From Lunularia cruciata (lineage: Eukaryota > Streptophyta > Marchantiopsida > Lunulariales > Lunulariaceae): a DNA stretch of 64,000 nucleotides. The notes under the pieces were generated by a model. The model made no database searches. It had not been told where the DNA came from and saw only the letters and a program-made list of their open reading frames with translations. Position 1 is the stretch's first letter. The number at the start of each line of letters is the position of its first letter. The stretch covers positions 15,378,501-15,442,500 of the forward strand of contig OX419761.1 of the NCBI GenBank assembly GCA_948567375.1. Direction: 5' to 3'. The position numbers and the translations under genes are program-made. Of this stretch, positions 33,285 through 46,317 are shown piece after piece.

Positions 33285-33888
33285 TTAGATTCAAAAATAG
33301 AACTGAACAAAGACCGTGTCAGCTTTACCTAATTCTCAGAGAAACCCAGAACGTTCAAGATTTCGAACATCTGGAACCAGTTTGCAAGCGAAGCAATGCC
33401 TGGTCGGAACTCACGTCTCTGGAAATAAAATGGTTCAGAGCCCAAATGTTAGGACTTGTCAACCAGGATCGATTCGAGGGAAGCATCCCTGGTTGAAACG
33501 GAGAATACTTTCAAACGAGTCAGAGATGAATCATGAAGTACAGACGAAAGGTCTGCTCCCCAGCGGAGAAGGCATGTTCGCAGCCTGGCGAATGTTACCT
33601 TAGAACAGACTTGAATCGTATTATGGCGTATTATTCTAGGGACTGGCTATTGCCAGAGCTGTAATGAAAAACCCAGAGATCATGGTGTTGGATGACGCCA
33701 CCAGAGCTTTGAATGTTGAGTCCAAGAGGTTGGTGCAGGAAGCACTGGACACAATAAGCTCCAATGGTACAACTGTGGTGGTAGCTTACAGGTTCAGTAC
33801 CATTCGTCATGCCGATGTAATTGCTGTGATGAGAAATGGACAAATCATCGAACAGGGCATCCATAGGGAGCTTCTAAATATGAGCTGA
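33285..33888 (+). pseudogene. ABCB (MDR/P-glycoprotein type) transporter nucleotide-binding domain, broken
   Basis: Two blocks of a C-terminal ABC nucleotide-binding domain are visible. The first, near 33,410-33,480, is the Q-loop region (LEIKWFRAQM, GLVNQD). The second (33,640-33,888) is [12 protein letters not shown], Walker [12 protein letters not shown], then [18 protein letters not shown] and IIEQG. Walker A and the LSGGQ signature are lost between and before them. The catalytic Glu of Walker B is Asp, the D-loop reads RALN, and the H-loop His is Tyr. Each change alone would cripple ATP hydrolysis. The paralogue lies at 51,870-52,625. It sits upstream of the hydrolase-NLR in both blocks. 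Confidence 0.75.
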
Positions 33889-33889
33889 G

Positions 33890-36165
33890 TACACGCGAAT
33901 CTGATTCTGTTGCGAGAACATCGCCACCCCCAACTGCCTGTAGAGAGGTCCTTTGTAGACAGGTACCTAGCTAAGCTGTTGCTTTAGACATTGCTGTATA
34001 TGTCCCTCCTTCCCAACCTCGCATAGTATGCATCTCCATTTCTCAGCTACAAATAACAATTTGTCGTGAAGGAAATACCGAGTTCTACACTTCAATCAAC
34101 AGGACCTGTAAGCCAATGCTTCGGACACTCTTGTCTGTTTCACCCTGTCCAGTAAAGCTAGTAAATTTCATAGATTGAGTGATGAATATGGAACCCGTTC
34201 GTTAGCATTCATCTATACCCACGTAAGACTGGACAAGACTGGACATAGTGAACGAGGTATTAGAAGCTAGAATTTCAAATATGTCTACGAAATCCAATGC
34301 TCCGAGTTCTGGTACCTGTTGGTTTGGGTTGGGTCCCTTCTCAGCGGTGGTTCTTGTTTTAACATAGAATAACTTATTTAGTTCAAGCATATTCCAGTCT
34401 TAAAGCATACTCACATTCTGTTTAGATCGATCTTGTTTCGTGTAGAACTTGGTTCTTGCATCAGGTCATAGATAAAATTCGTATCTAGGACGCAAGTTAT
34501 AAGAAAGAACAGAAATAGACAAATTCACAAGAAATAATGAGCGAAAATCAATTTCAACTCTCTATGATATGTTTCTAAACGAGAGAACTCCCTGTAGGAA
34601 TCACCTAGACCCATAAATATTACCGGTTTATCCAACTGAGTATCATGTGCATAACAATATCATAACCCGAACAAACCCGAACATCTATTTCCTATCTGAT
34701 TATCTGTGGAAGCTGGCACCATCATTACGTCTATCTGTATATCATGTCGGCGATCTCATAGAACACTGCAAAGGATCCGTCTGTCAGAGCCAGGAAGACA
34801 AGAAAACAATTCCCTCAACTGTGTCACCGACACTTACTGACTTAATTATCACTTCAGATTCGCCTGGGATATCAACATCACCTGCAGCTAATGTCCATTT
34901 TGTGGATCTAAACCTTGACCAGTCTGATTTAACATTAAGACCATGAAAAGCTGGATATTTTGAACTGATAACTGAAAACCTCATCAAGTTCGTGTACTCT
35001 AATCAGGAGGGATACCTCCATCAAAAAGAATTTTAACCAATGTCGGCATCTGATCAGTTCAACTTATTACCTATTTCGAGATCTTTCTTCGGTGGAATGC
35101 TGTTCTGCTTAATCCAACCTGGGGTCTCTCCCTTTCGGAACACGATCATATGGTAGAAAGAAAGACACATAGGGAATTTGTAGGACGTTGAGGCGGACGT
35201 GAGTGGAAGATCTGGAAGCCCTCCTATCCCCCCATGTTGAATTCTTTCACATCCAACTGACCCTCTCAGCTTGAGCCGTTCACAGAGCGGTTCGCCACAA
35301 TCTTCGGGGTTGAGGTCCCACAAAAAGATGTTATGCTATGAAGAAACTATCCTGAAAGTTTAGGACATGCGGAGGTTGAGTACAGAGGTTGGAGAGCTTC
35401 CATGAGCGCTTTAGCCATCTGAGTACCTCCAAGTATCTGTCGTTTAGATTCCTTCCAAGCTTTGCGACAATAGTTGATGTTCACAAGTTGGGCAGTTGTG
35501 GTTTCTTTCGATGTCAACATTCTGTATCACAGTGGTTATCCTTGTCCTAGATTGCCTGGGTTAAAGTCAGTTTCAACCATCAAGTGTGATTGAGTTATGG
35601 AGGAAATTCGATCTATATATGTCGCAAACATGACCCAAGCTCAAGCTCTAAAAACAATATACATCACCGCAAAATTGTGACTGTAAATTTATCTAGAAAT
35701 CCCCGCGACCTAATATGCAAGACAAATCCTCGTCACTCTTACAATTCGTAAGATGTGAGTGCGCATCTGTCATCTGTCCACCAGAGCCTCTAGATCAAGA
35801 GCATCCATTCAAGAACTGAGGATATTTGAATTCAACTGTCATGAGCACCTGCATCTCTTGGGTATCATACATCAAATGAACTTACTACGGGTACTCATTC
35901 TGCAGGCAGAGATTCTAGAATCAATTCGCTAACTTGCCTTCATGTTCAGATATTGTCACTATTTGGTGAGTAAATTGCAATTGAGATATCCATATGCACT
36001 GCATTACGCATCAGAAGGAGAGTAGATTCTCAAGAGATATCAGAAGTCTAGCGACATGCTCCAAACGATGAAGTGCCACACATGGAATACTAAGGTAGAA
36101 TGTTTCAGAGAGAGTGGCTTCAAAACATAAAGAATTCTGGAGAGATATTTCAACAGCTAATTATC
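33890..36165. other. Intergenic part of the duplicated ABCB-NLR block
   Basis: No gene is recognised. Much of it aligns with 52,640-55,200 (landmarks tcaacatcacctgcagc, cattttgtggatctaa, aggatatttgaattcaactg). An exon-like segment matching 54,416-54,601 lies at about 35,385-35,570 but is broken by a stop. Confidence 0.5.
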
Positions 36166-38319
36166 TTCGACTGCAATCTCGAAAGAGATTCCAGTTATTC
36201 GTGAAGATGTCTGGCCAGTTACATAAACATATTTCGACATCAGCTGCATGAAATAATCATACCGTAGTACACTTAGCTTGTAACGCGCTGGCACTGGCCC
36301 AATTTTAGGCACTCCATACGATCCTCACAGAATTCATTTGCGACTGTTAAACACCGAAGATATCTGAGACTATTGCGAGAAGTTGGAGTTTAATTATTTG
36401 TCTCTTGGAGTTTATATTATTTGGAGTTTATATTAAAGCCAGTCGGGGAGATGCGCAAAGTTTTCAGCCATCTTCGTCGACTTGTCTGGGCATGTCAAGC
36501 TGTCTGAGACTTCTTGGTAGACTAGCGAAAGACTCTAGCTCTGAACATGCGAGTTGTCCAAGACATTCAGGTACTTTATCAACTGACTCAGAAACAGATC
36601 TTTTAATGATACAAGTTTTTACCTTTAAATCCTTATGTGCCACACATTGCCCCAACGAGTCGGGGAGATCTTCAAAGCATCCCGATAAGGACAATGTCGC
36701 AGGCAAACTCAACTGTCCCATGCTTGTTGGTAGGTTCAATATTCATCTTACCTTGTATTCGGCCAGAATATCCTCGACATCGCGTGGCTGCCAAACTCCT
36801 CTCCTTGACTCTACATTTCCTTGTTGTGGTCTCGAGATCATCGTCCCCATAGCCCTCAGTTGTCGATGAATGTACGCTAAGGGGTATGGTTGTAGCTATT
36901 TGACAATCCGGATTTAAATGAGAGACCTCTCCACTAAATTGGTCAAACTTAACTGTATTGACATTCCACGGTGCTCTGTTTCCCCGCAGATTCACAGACA
37001 GTCAAATCATACTGGCGATGCACCATGTCAAATGAAGCCAAGTCCAGGAATATGGCTTTCCCTTCATCTCCTAAGCTGTTAAAGCTCACTCTGAGTTTTC
37101 CCACAACCTGTCCGGTTTACTTCCATCTATACATCCTGCTTCAAACATCCTACCAAGAGTGCCTGTCCAAATCTTTTCATGGTTTCGTCCACGTAAGGAA
37201 CTGGCAATCACATGTAAAATGAGACGGAACCTTTCGCAGGTCTTCACAATCTGTTCTACCAACTCCTTGGGTATGTATTCTGAGTTGGGATTTTGAACAC
37301 GAGCTTTGAATTGTGTCAGCGCATGCTTATGTAACAGGAAGGGAGAACATGTTCGACGAAACCACTTCTATCTTGTGAATTCGAGAGATTACTATCAAAC
37401 GACTACCTTCTCTGTAAGACAGTACTTTCAAGCGATACATCAGATCGGTTGCATCATCATAATCACCCAGCATCAGTAGGACTTTCTTTCTCGGTAATAG
37501 TTTCAATGTCGCTCACTCATCCTGCACTCAACGCTGACTTGCTTCCCGTTGCCTTCGTACAAGTTTTCAACAACCAGATCCCAGAAATCTTTCTCAGTCT
37601 GAGTTTGTTGAAGAATTTCAATAAAACAGACATAGTATAGCTGGCTTTGGACTTTCATCAGAACTTGTTTCGCAAGTGTCGATTTTCCTAAACCACCCAT
37701 TCCTACAAGCAGTATCCTCTTTGGTCCTGCCTCTGGCAACTTGAGCACTTTCATGAAGTCGCTGATATGATCTCCGCACTTGTTTATCCCATGAGGAAGT
37801 CCAAGATGATGCAGTAATGATACTTTTCTGGACTCCCGGTTTGTGGAAAAAAGAAAAGAGAACTAGGACAGATGAGGGAAAATATAAATACCAAGGATAT
37901 GCGTTTGTTGGCAAACCCACAGAATCCCTGAAAATTTCCTCAATATTACAAATTCCTTAATATCTGACTACTGAATATGATTGAGAATACTGACAACGTT
38001 CAGCACTTGAAAGATGCAAGTTATCATATTTCACACCATACCTCATCCTCACTGATAGTTTTCAGGAAATTAACCAGATGTTGGAAACTGTCAGACGTTT
38101 TATCCGCTGGCTTGCGGATAGTAAAATGATCTACTCCTTGAATCATGAAAAAATAATCCATATCAACACGAGCAGATGCCTCTTCAACCAACTGTAAAGA
38201 GCCCCAATGGGAGATGCCGGGATGACTTTCCATATCTACGACAAATGAGGACACCGACCATCTTGTTTAGTGAAAGTTATTTTCGGAAGTTCCACCTATT
38301 TCAGAAATGAGAGCAAATG

Positions 38320-39150
38320 CCGTTCAAAGAGCGGATCCAGTACCCACTTAGTAGGGAACCGAGAACGTGCATACGAAGTGCAAGCATGAAGGTTTGCAAA
38401 CTGAATTCAAGCTAATCTAAGCAAGGAAATAACATAATGAAATAAGTGGAAATGATGGAAAGCAGGAACAGAATTGATACATTTCATAAAAAAGTACCTG
38501 CACAGAACTAGTATACATCATCGAATCAAAAGAATACAACCTGTTGGAACAGCAACATTGTATCTCAAACTGACAACAGAGTTGAGTTATCAAGCAAATA
38601 TGAAGATCCAGTCGGAAGCATAGCGAAACATAGAGCGAATGGGACAAACATAGCTTTAGTGGACGATCGGTGGGATGGAGCGAAGTACGAGAGGAGTGGA
38701 TTGGTATCTTGGCTGGTTGGCCCGAAGTGTGACATCATTGAGAAAAGGGGAGCAGAAGCTTCGAACGAGGGATCCAGAACCCACTAAGTATGGAACCGAG
38801 AAAGTGGGTATGAAACGTAAGCATGAACCTGTGTAAATCAAAATGAATTGCATCTATCTAAGGAATGGAATTTAAAGAATCTAAGGCTATGAAGGTAAGA
38901 AGAAGTAAAGGCATAATTGATACATCTCATAGATAGTACCTACAAAGAACTAGCATTCATCATATAATAACAACCAAAACATAACTGATTAAGCATCTGA
39001 AATTGTAAGCCGGGAAAGACCATCAAACAGAGAAACATCGAGCAAGGAGCAAAAGACGGTGCTTTCGTTTAGGATGGATGGAGGGAGAGAAGTGGATGGT
39101 CTCTTGGCCTCGTCGGAGCGAAGCCTGACATATTGTAGAACGGAATACAG
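38320..39150. repeat. Direct duplication of about 430 bp inside the NLR pseudogene
   Basis: Sequence from ggatccagtacccactta (38,333) recurs from ggatccagaacccactaa (38,769). Both copies then carry acctgcacagaactag / acctacaaagaactag and a gatggatggag-like block. It lies in the enlarged intron between hydrolase and linker exons. Origin unknown. Confidence 0.6.
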
Positions 39151-40440
39151 GGCCCGTAGTAAACAAACCAGTAATCGTAAGACCCGTGAGACTGGAGAAA
39201 ACATGAGATAATGAACCAGGTACGAGAAGTAAATCCCTCACAACCATTATTCACACATAGTGGTGAGCAAGCTCTCAGGTTAGTTTGCATCTGCAAGCGA
39301 CTATTAATCTACCAAAAGTACCGTCATTGATTACTCAGAGTAGAATAGATTTGATCAATATTGATGTCATAGCGCGGGTAAGTGTAAAAAAAAAGTTGTC
39401 CCAAGCTTCCTTAACCCTCAAAGAACTGTTTATGAGTACTAAGTTTACCCCGGCTTGTTCTATATCAACATGAGTCTATCAACACTTAACACCAAAAGGA
39501 AGTAGCAAAAGTTTCGTAAGAATTCCGCACGGAATAGGAATGACCTCGTCAGTGCCCCCTATCGTCTCCAGAAATCGGGGTAGGGTAGTAGTTTCAAAAA
39601 CTCTACGTACCGAAGTTCTGTCTGCTCAATGAGTGTACCAGGGCAAACTCGGTTAATTCCTACGAAGGGTTTGCTCTATGGGACGGAGGGGGAAGGGGAG
39701 GCAAAGTATAGTTCTGACCTTCCCTTATTATTTCGCATTCCTATCGTTCCAAATGATTCTTAAACAGTAACAGTGAGGAGGCAGCAAGAGGTAATGTTGG
39801 AGAGATTGATAAAACGGTGCAGCAGAGCAGCAAATATATGGTGGAAGGGGCAGAAAAGGCGAGAACATACTTGGGATTTTTTATCTTTAAACTGAAAGCA
39901 GTAAAACAAGTAGAGAATGGAAGGTAGACACATTTAAGAATGGTATACTGAGTGGTCTTTGTTAGCGTATCCGGATAAGAAACCATTACTTAAGGATTTC
40001 ACCTATGTGCTTAATAGCTCGGAAATATTGCATAACAGCAACGAAACAATACGGTATTCGAAGCAGAAACCAAGGAAAATATTAAACTTTTTTAGGAGCA
40101 TCAGCACTCTTACAGGAGACCCGATGTCAGAGCAAACCCGATGTGTGAGTCAGTGACTAGAAGAAGTCCTTAAGTACCTCATATTTTTTACTCCTAGGCC
40201 TAGTGGTGGGCCCAATTTTACTGTCAAATGAGGTCGACTGATCAGAGAAAGGTGCTTAAGAGTAATGACCAAAAGAAATTCCCCGCGTAGCATGTATTCT
40301 CTCAAAATTATCTACACGAGTAATCGACACAAAATAAACACCATTGGTGTATATGACAATTCTCACATGTTTACATACACACAATATCGATAACAATGCC
40401 TACCTGCTTCGAAATAGCTTCCCACGATAAGTACAAGAAC
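39150..40440. other. Sequence inserted in the NLR pseudogene intron
   Basis: This has no counterpart in the intact paralogue, where the same intron (61,399-61,207) is 193 bp. No gene, LTR or terminal repeat is recognised. Open frames here (for example 39,741-39,986 minus) have no motif. Confidence 0.4.
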
Positions 40441-41089
40441 GATTACCTTGGATAATCTGCTGAGTACTCCCGGTCCAGTTGGGAGTTGAGACTCATCCGC
40501 TTCCAGAATGCCGTATGTCTTCCAGTCATATTGATTCCGCAACTTTGTAAAATCCTCATTCACTCTAGGAGCTCCATGTACTCGAGTAAAAGTTATTTTC
40601 GCTTTGTGGAGGACTCCAAGCGCATTCTTGAACCCGATTGAGCAACCCCGTAAAAGAACAGTCCTCGTCCATTTCTCAAGAAATTGAGATATCCACCGAT
40701 TCCAGAGATTGCGATTGCGCTCGCTCTCAGGCATATCTTTTTCATCACCACTCCACCCAAACAGTGACCGACTAAAACAACTGGACATTTCTGACCAACC
40801 TTTCCAAATTCGATCAGAGATCGGGCAAGGAATTCCCCCGTGCCATACATATCCATGCTTCCACGTGAAGCAGAAGTTTGGAGACTGGAATCCTGAGAGA
40901 ATGCGAGCTTGAGGGTAATGCTGCACAAGCCATGTATAGCCATGCTGAGTTGTCTAGGGGCATCGACGTTGGGATGAACGCATCTTCACAATCTCCCCGT
41001 GAATGACCATGGAAGAATATTATTTCCAGGGTAGTCGGTCCGACTGCAGGTGTGTATAATTCATAAACCGCATCAAAACCCAACTGCAA

Positions 41090-41750
41090 ACCCAGCAAAC
41101 TTTCATTGTTAGCAAAGAAACTCGAACCGAACAGGTGCTGTAATGATCAAAGAGATTGCGCCGAACTCGAATTTGAACAGCCGATTTGGTTATGAGAGAT
41201 TACATACACAGTGAACCCTTTCCTTTTTCGGGTTGGATTAACCAGCCCGTTTGCGAAAAGGATAACTGGTGTCATGGGCCTAGAACTTGAGGTCGCCATT
41301 GACAGTGCTGTCGTTCAGTTCCGACTGTCCAAAATTGTCTGTGGCCTATCGCAATATCGTGAGCTGATATGTATCACAATCTATGTTCCAAAAGCTTTTA
41401 GTTCCTCCTCTCACGTCCATTGCAAGTAGAATTCCTGAAATCTAACCTATTTTCACCAGACTGTCCAAAAGCAACAAATTGAACGCTGTTGTGAGTTTCA
41501 GAAGCTGTGATGATAATCGCACTGCACGTACTAATCCAATGCTAGTGTAAACGTTTACGTGACAGGATGGTAATCGTACACTGAGGGGGGGCATCAAGCT
41601 CACAGGGTGACAAACATGGAACAGGAACACTCGACAACACAAACATACGCACATTTTGATGGTGCAATTGAATCCGACTTATACAAAACGACCAATTAAA
41701 ATATGAAAGCATTTAGAGACTACGTTCCCAAATTTTGGATGTTTGTACTA
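41090..41750. other. Gene-free stretch
   Basis: This lies beyond the 5' end of the NLR pseudogene. The small first exon present in the intact paralogue (62,245-62,195) is not found here, so the 5' end is lost or too diverged. Nothing else is seen. Confidence 0.4.
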
Positions 41751-41754
41751 GCGG

Positions 41755-42665
41755 ATACAGAGAAATGAAGTTTCAAATTACCCTGGTTACGTCCGTGAAC
41801 CAATCGCGGAAGATGATTCTGATCAGAGGATCGGAATTAGTAACTTCACGAGTTCCATATAATCGTCCCGGTAAAACCGGTAAGAAGGTTCGGATTTTCT
41901 ATTTCTATTGCGATATTATTTTGTATTGCGCGGATGACATGCAAACAAATGATGGAAGCGGAAAACCCTCAAGTTCCGAAGAGCTTAACACCAGCATCGC
42001 CTGCCGAGAAGAAGAGTAAATTCTCCTGGTCATAAAAGTGTTCAAAGAGTGAGTGGAAGCAACAGTAGAGATAGAGATAGGTGCAAAAGTCTTCGGACGT
42101 TGTTGGGCAGACTCTGCCTGTAGCCTTGAATTACAAAACTGTAGCGTTGTCTGTCACTACGTTTGCCTCACCTTTCTGTTTCTGTGCGTAATATCAAGTG
42201 TGCACAGGATCTATCACTTCTTACAAAACAGCGTGTCTACAAAGTTGGTTGGAATCAGCGTTATTTAAATTTCACACATGCAATTACTTTAAAAGAATCA
42301 ACAGGTCTGGTTGTGGAGTTCGATTCTTGACTTCGACTAATAATTATAATGTCCACAAAAGTAAGCCTGTAAAAAGGTCTCGAAGGGCTACGTATCTTTC
42401 CTTGCTGCTTTATGCGAAAGACACGTTGAGTGAGATGTTTAGGCTTGTTCGGTAGTGGCTTGAAATTTAACGACGTTGTTTCTTTTTACAAGGAGAGGCG
42501 CAAAAGAAGTGCAGGGACTCACTCAACTCCCCATAACATGAATATGGTGGTGCTCTTTTCAGCAATTTTGTATATTTGTTGTCTGTATTTATATATTCTA
42601 TATCTCCGTATTATAAATGCTGATATCCTGCAAGATTTATTAAATGCATCATGTCCTAATTGTTA
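41755..42665. repeat. Rep-A, diverged copy
   Basis: The head matches 1,190-1,320 (tacgtccgtgaaccaatcg). The core has gtcttcggacgttgttgggc and ttacaaaactgtagcgttg, and the tail has ataacatgaatatggtggtg. It precedes Rep-C as in the 27-kb block. Confidence 0.6.
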
Positions 42666-42849
42666 TACTTAAAGAGCCAAGTTTCATAACATCTGAGTTA
42701 TCACATTAAAGCGGAAGAATGCAACGAGAACATGGATACATGAAGTGCCAAGTGACGTAAAAGCGTCAACTAAAACTCAACTAAGCGTGTGAGAGGTGTC
42801 GAAATGACGCAGAAGAAGAAGCTGTCCAGACAAGTAGCTCGAAGTTCTG

Positions 42850-43340
42850 TAAGTGGATGAAAACCGTTACCAGTCCACTTGTCGCTAAAGCCTGCAGGAG
42901 CCATCGCCAGAGCAGTAGAAGATCGAGATTACAAGAGTTGGGGAAATCCGGGCCCTTGCTCGTCGGCGACAGGTCGGAAGACCACGGGCTCCTGGAACCC
43001 TCGAGAGAGAAGATGAATGCCATGCAGAATGGTGGAAATCTGTATGATTCTTTGCTGTGTCTGTTTACGGAACGGATTTTGTTAACTCTTTGGTTCCGAT
43101 CACGGAAGCCCAGAAGTCGCAGGTTTCAAATGATGCTGAAACTCGAACCAGATTTGGTTGGACTTGCCTCATATTTTGGCTATGGAGCCGATACTAGAGA
43201 TTTGACATCTACACGCATGGAACATGTTACAAACACCGCTGTAACACCCGTCTCTTTCTCAATTGCCTATGTGACTATTTCACGTAACTCCTACGAATAA
43301 GACTAAGTTTTCCCGGCCCGACGTTCATAACAAGTACTAG
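42850..43340. repeat. Rep-C copy with a single 120-bp unit
   Basis: This matches 27,545-27,900, including gatcgagattac, ccgggcccttgctcgtc, gcagaatggtggaaat and ttggctatggagccgatact. After it comes one version of the 120-bp unit that is repeated four times at 27,941. Confidence 0.65.
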
Positions 43341-43627
43341 AGGGACTCATGAAGTAGAATGATCTGGAGCATCTCTGTCATGTTCTGATTATCTGAGGGA
43401 GTTGGCACCAACATAGCTTGCATCTATTCCAGTTGACCAATAGTACATCAGTAACTCGTCGCATTGATCTCATAAATGTCTTGCAAAGCATCCATCCCGT
43501 ATACCAAAGAGAGAAGATATGTAATTTGACATCAATATTATGCATGAGTTTAGAAAGTCAATTAAGTGAATGGATGCTTTGCAAGTTAACGGGAAACTCA
43601 TTTTCCTGCAGCGGTGGAATTTGGACA

Positions 43628-46317
43628 TCATATCTCAATGCAGACAAATTCGTAGAAGAAAATAGAAGAAAATAGTGAACTGTTGACAGTCTTAAAAAGA
43701 TTGAACTGTCCTGAAAAGGATATGTATATAGAAACCCCATACATATGTGGCCTCGGCGATCCGTTGAACATGAACTGTCTTAATCGTTTTGAACCAAAGA
43801 AGACCGCTACTGAGACCTTAAAGCCTACTACGACTCCCACTAAAACTGCAGGAAAGGAGACCAGGTCATTGATCCTCCGTGGCAATATGTCATTAATATC
43901 CTTAGTTCTCGACGCTGCAGGATTGGCTTTCCCTGGTTTCGGAGACTCTCTACATGGGTCCAAGGGCAAACCGCAGAGTCCAGGATTTCCTTCGAACATT
44001 GACGTCTTCATCGATTGAAGTTGGGCAGAAGTAGGAATCGACCCTTCGAGATCGTTGAAGCTCACATTGAGCTAACTCAAATTCGTAAACTGCGCAAAGC
44101 TTACCGGTATTCACCCTGTCAGGTCACTATCAGAAAGATCCAAGAATTCCAACCTGGTGAGATTTGAGAGGCTGGAAGGTATGGACCCTTCAAACCTGTT
44201 GCCGGAAAGAGTCAAGTACAACATTCTGCGTAGACTGCCCAAGGCCTCAGGAATGGGACCGATGAAATGGGTTCGCGATATTTCGAAGGAAGTTCGATGC
44301 AATATCAGGTACTCCAGGTGGAGATCTTGGGCTTCAGTAAACACCACCAACCTTTCCTTAAGGACCTCGCCACTGTTGAAGCTAATGCAGTTTTCACTGA
44401 TAAGTGAAACCTTGCAACTTTGATAAGCGTTCTTTGGGGGCACCGTAAAACCTATAGTTTGACAGGTCCAGAACCTGGAGATTGGTCAGCAACGCAATCC
44501 AACTGGGAAATCCACCCGTCAAGTTGTTGGATCCTACCAGAAGAGCTCGGAGCGATTTTGTTGAATATTGTAAACTTGACGTTATTGCTAAATCGAGCAA
44601 TGACAAATTTCTACAATCACCTAAGGAAGCAGGAATTGGACCGCTGATCAGATTGTTTGCAACTGCGTGAATTTCCAGTGAGCTCCCTTCCCCACCGGCA
44701 CTTCTTGGCAGGAGTCCATTGATTCTATCATGGCTAAGTCCGAGTCGAACTAACGAGAATAAATCGCGACGTTATGCGATATATGACCTTCCAGCTGATT
44801 GTCGGACATCTCAAGATTTTCCAGAGCGTGTAGAGAGGAACCCAAATTTCTAGGAATAATGCCAGAAAGCTGATTTCCAAACAGCAGCAATCATGTCAGG
44901 TTCTTTAAGCTACCGAGGCTGAACGGTATCGATCCTGAAAGCAGATTTCGATGGAGATACAAAGTTTCCAATGACGAGCAATTACCCAGATACCCGAGAA
45001 TGAAACCTGTGATTCGATTACTTGACAGCCCGAGAGCGAGCAACCTCCAAAGTTGCCCAAACGATGAGGGGATGGTACCTGTAAATCTATTGTCCTCCAG
45101 GTACATAGACCGGAACTCTATCAATCTCCCCAGCTCTGACGCTATCTCTCCTGCCAAGTTGTTTACAGCCAGATCAAGCCGCTGTAGCTCGGAGCAATTT
45201 AGTAGGGAAACTGGAATGCTACCAGTGAGTTCGTCCTCATAAAGGATAAGATTCTTCAAACCTTTTAACTGCCCTAGCTCCAGATGAACCTTGCTCCTCA
45301 GCTTGTTTATACACAGATCAAGTGTCTGCAACCTCCTACAATTTGCTAATGAGATGGGAATAGTACCTGTAAGTTCATTGTCAAAGAACGACAAGTGTTG
45401 CACCTGTTTTAAATCCCCAAGCTCTGATGGTATCCCTCCCGTCAAATTATTTTCCGACAAATCCTTAACTTGGAGCAATTGCTTAACGTAGTGGGAATCA
45501 AAACTTTAGGTCCATTGTCGTACAAGTATAAATATTGCAGTTCTCCTAATTCTCCTAGTTCTGATGGAATCCTCCAGGTCAAGGTGTTCTCGAACAAGGC
45601 GAGTGATTGTAACCTGGAGCAACTGCCCAAAGAAGCGGGTATTTCTCCTGTCTGTGTATTGCCGTCCGACCACAAGCGTTGCAACACGGCCAACTCCCCG
45701 AGATCCGTTCGGTATCTTCCCGGTCAGGTACTTTTTGGCTAGAACTAGGCGCTGCAGCTTGGAACATCGGATCAGAGAAAGTGGAATCTCCCCTCTTAGC
45801 ATATTTCCATATGGCGCCAAAATTCTCAGTTCTATCATAACACCAATCTCCGTTGGGATTAGACCTGTCAGGCTGTGTTGGGACAAATCAAGTACTTCCA
45901 CCTTGGCACAATTCCCTAAAGACTTGGGAAGAGATCCTGACAATGAGTTGTTGGATAGATTTAGTAGTTGAAGGAGAGGAAGATTGCACAACACGAATGG
46001 AGCTCACCACGCAATTTCATGCCACTCAAATTGATACTCAAAACTTCACCGGAAGAAACCTTGCACTATATCCCCTTCGAGAAGCAAGGACTCGTTTGGT
46101 CTGCCTTCCAATTTGAGAGTTCCTCATTCGAATCGTTGATAGAATTCTTGAACTTCATCAAAATCTCTACCTCAGACGATGCTGATATAGGTGGTGGTGA
46201 TGGGCCGGTAAGTGCACCGCTTGCAAGATTACGGAATGCATTCGATTCAGGAGAGTTAGGTGGAAAAGGAACCATGCCAGAACATTTTCTCTGCCTCATG
46301 ACAATAGAAACTGTCAT
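43628..46317 (-). pseudogene. LRR receptor-like protein pseudogene (copy 2)
   Basis: On the minus strand, N to C, there is an LRR N-terminal domain (EVEILMKFKNSIND, LSNWKADQTSPC) at 46,230-46,080. Then come about fifteen extracellular LRRs of the LxGxIPxxLGxLxxL type spread over at least five frames (45,994; 45,693; 45,478-44,891; 44,606; 44,443). The C-terminal cap follows (GLCGLPLDPC), with a membrane segment (FPAVLVGVVVGFKVSVAVFF) and a short tail. No kinase follows, so the family is receptor-like protein, a cell-surface receptor. Breaks include a TAG where the family has tryptophan just after the N-terminal cap and several frameshifts. No signal peptide is confidently seen. The long frame at 45,478-44,891 is the best preserved. 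Confidence 0.8.

Larger units (their letters stand above)
36170..41083 (-). pseudogene. Hydrolase-NBS-LRR pseudogene (left paralogue)
   Basis: Parts in order on the minus strand are as follows. The hydrolase exon (41,083-40,447) runs in three frames, with IIFFHGH and GHCLGG. A short exon (38,235-38,042) has GVDHFTIRKP. The NB-ARC exon (37,835-36,752) has GMGGLGKSTLAKQV at the P-loop and IHRQLRAMG at the MHD position. Then come LRR remnants (SLSGCFEDLPDSLGQC) and a C-terminal scrap near 36,330-36,170. The splice acceptor of the NB-ARC exon is GG instead of AG. About 3.2 kb of LRR exon is deleted, with the join at a 5-base GAACC shared by both sides. The intron after the hydrolase exon is swollen to 2.2 kb. 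It is dead as a gene, but it is a useful outgroup for the intact copy. Confidence 0.85.
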
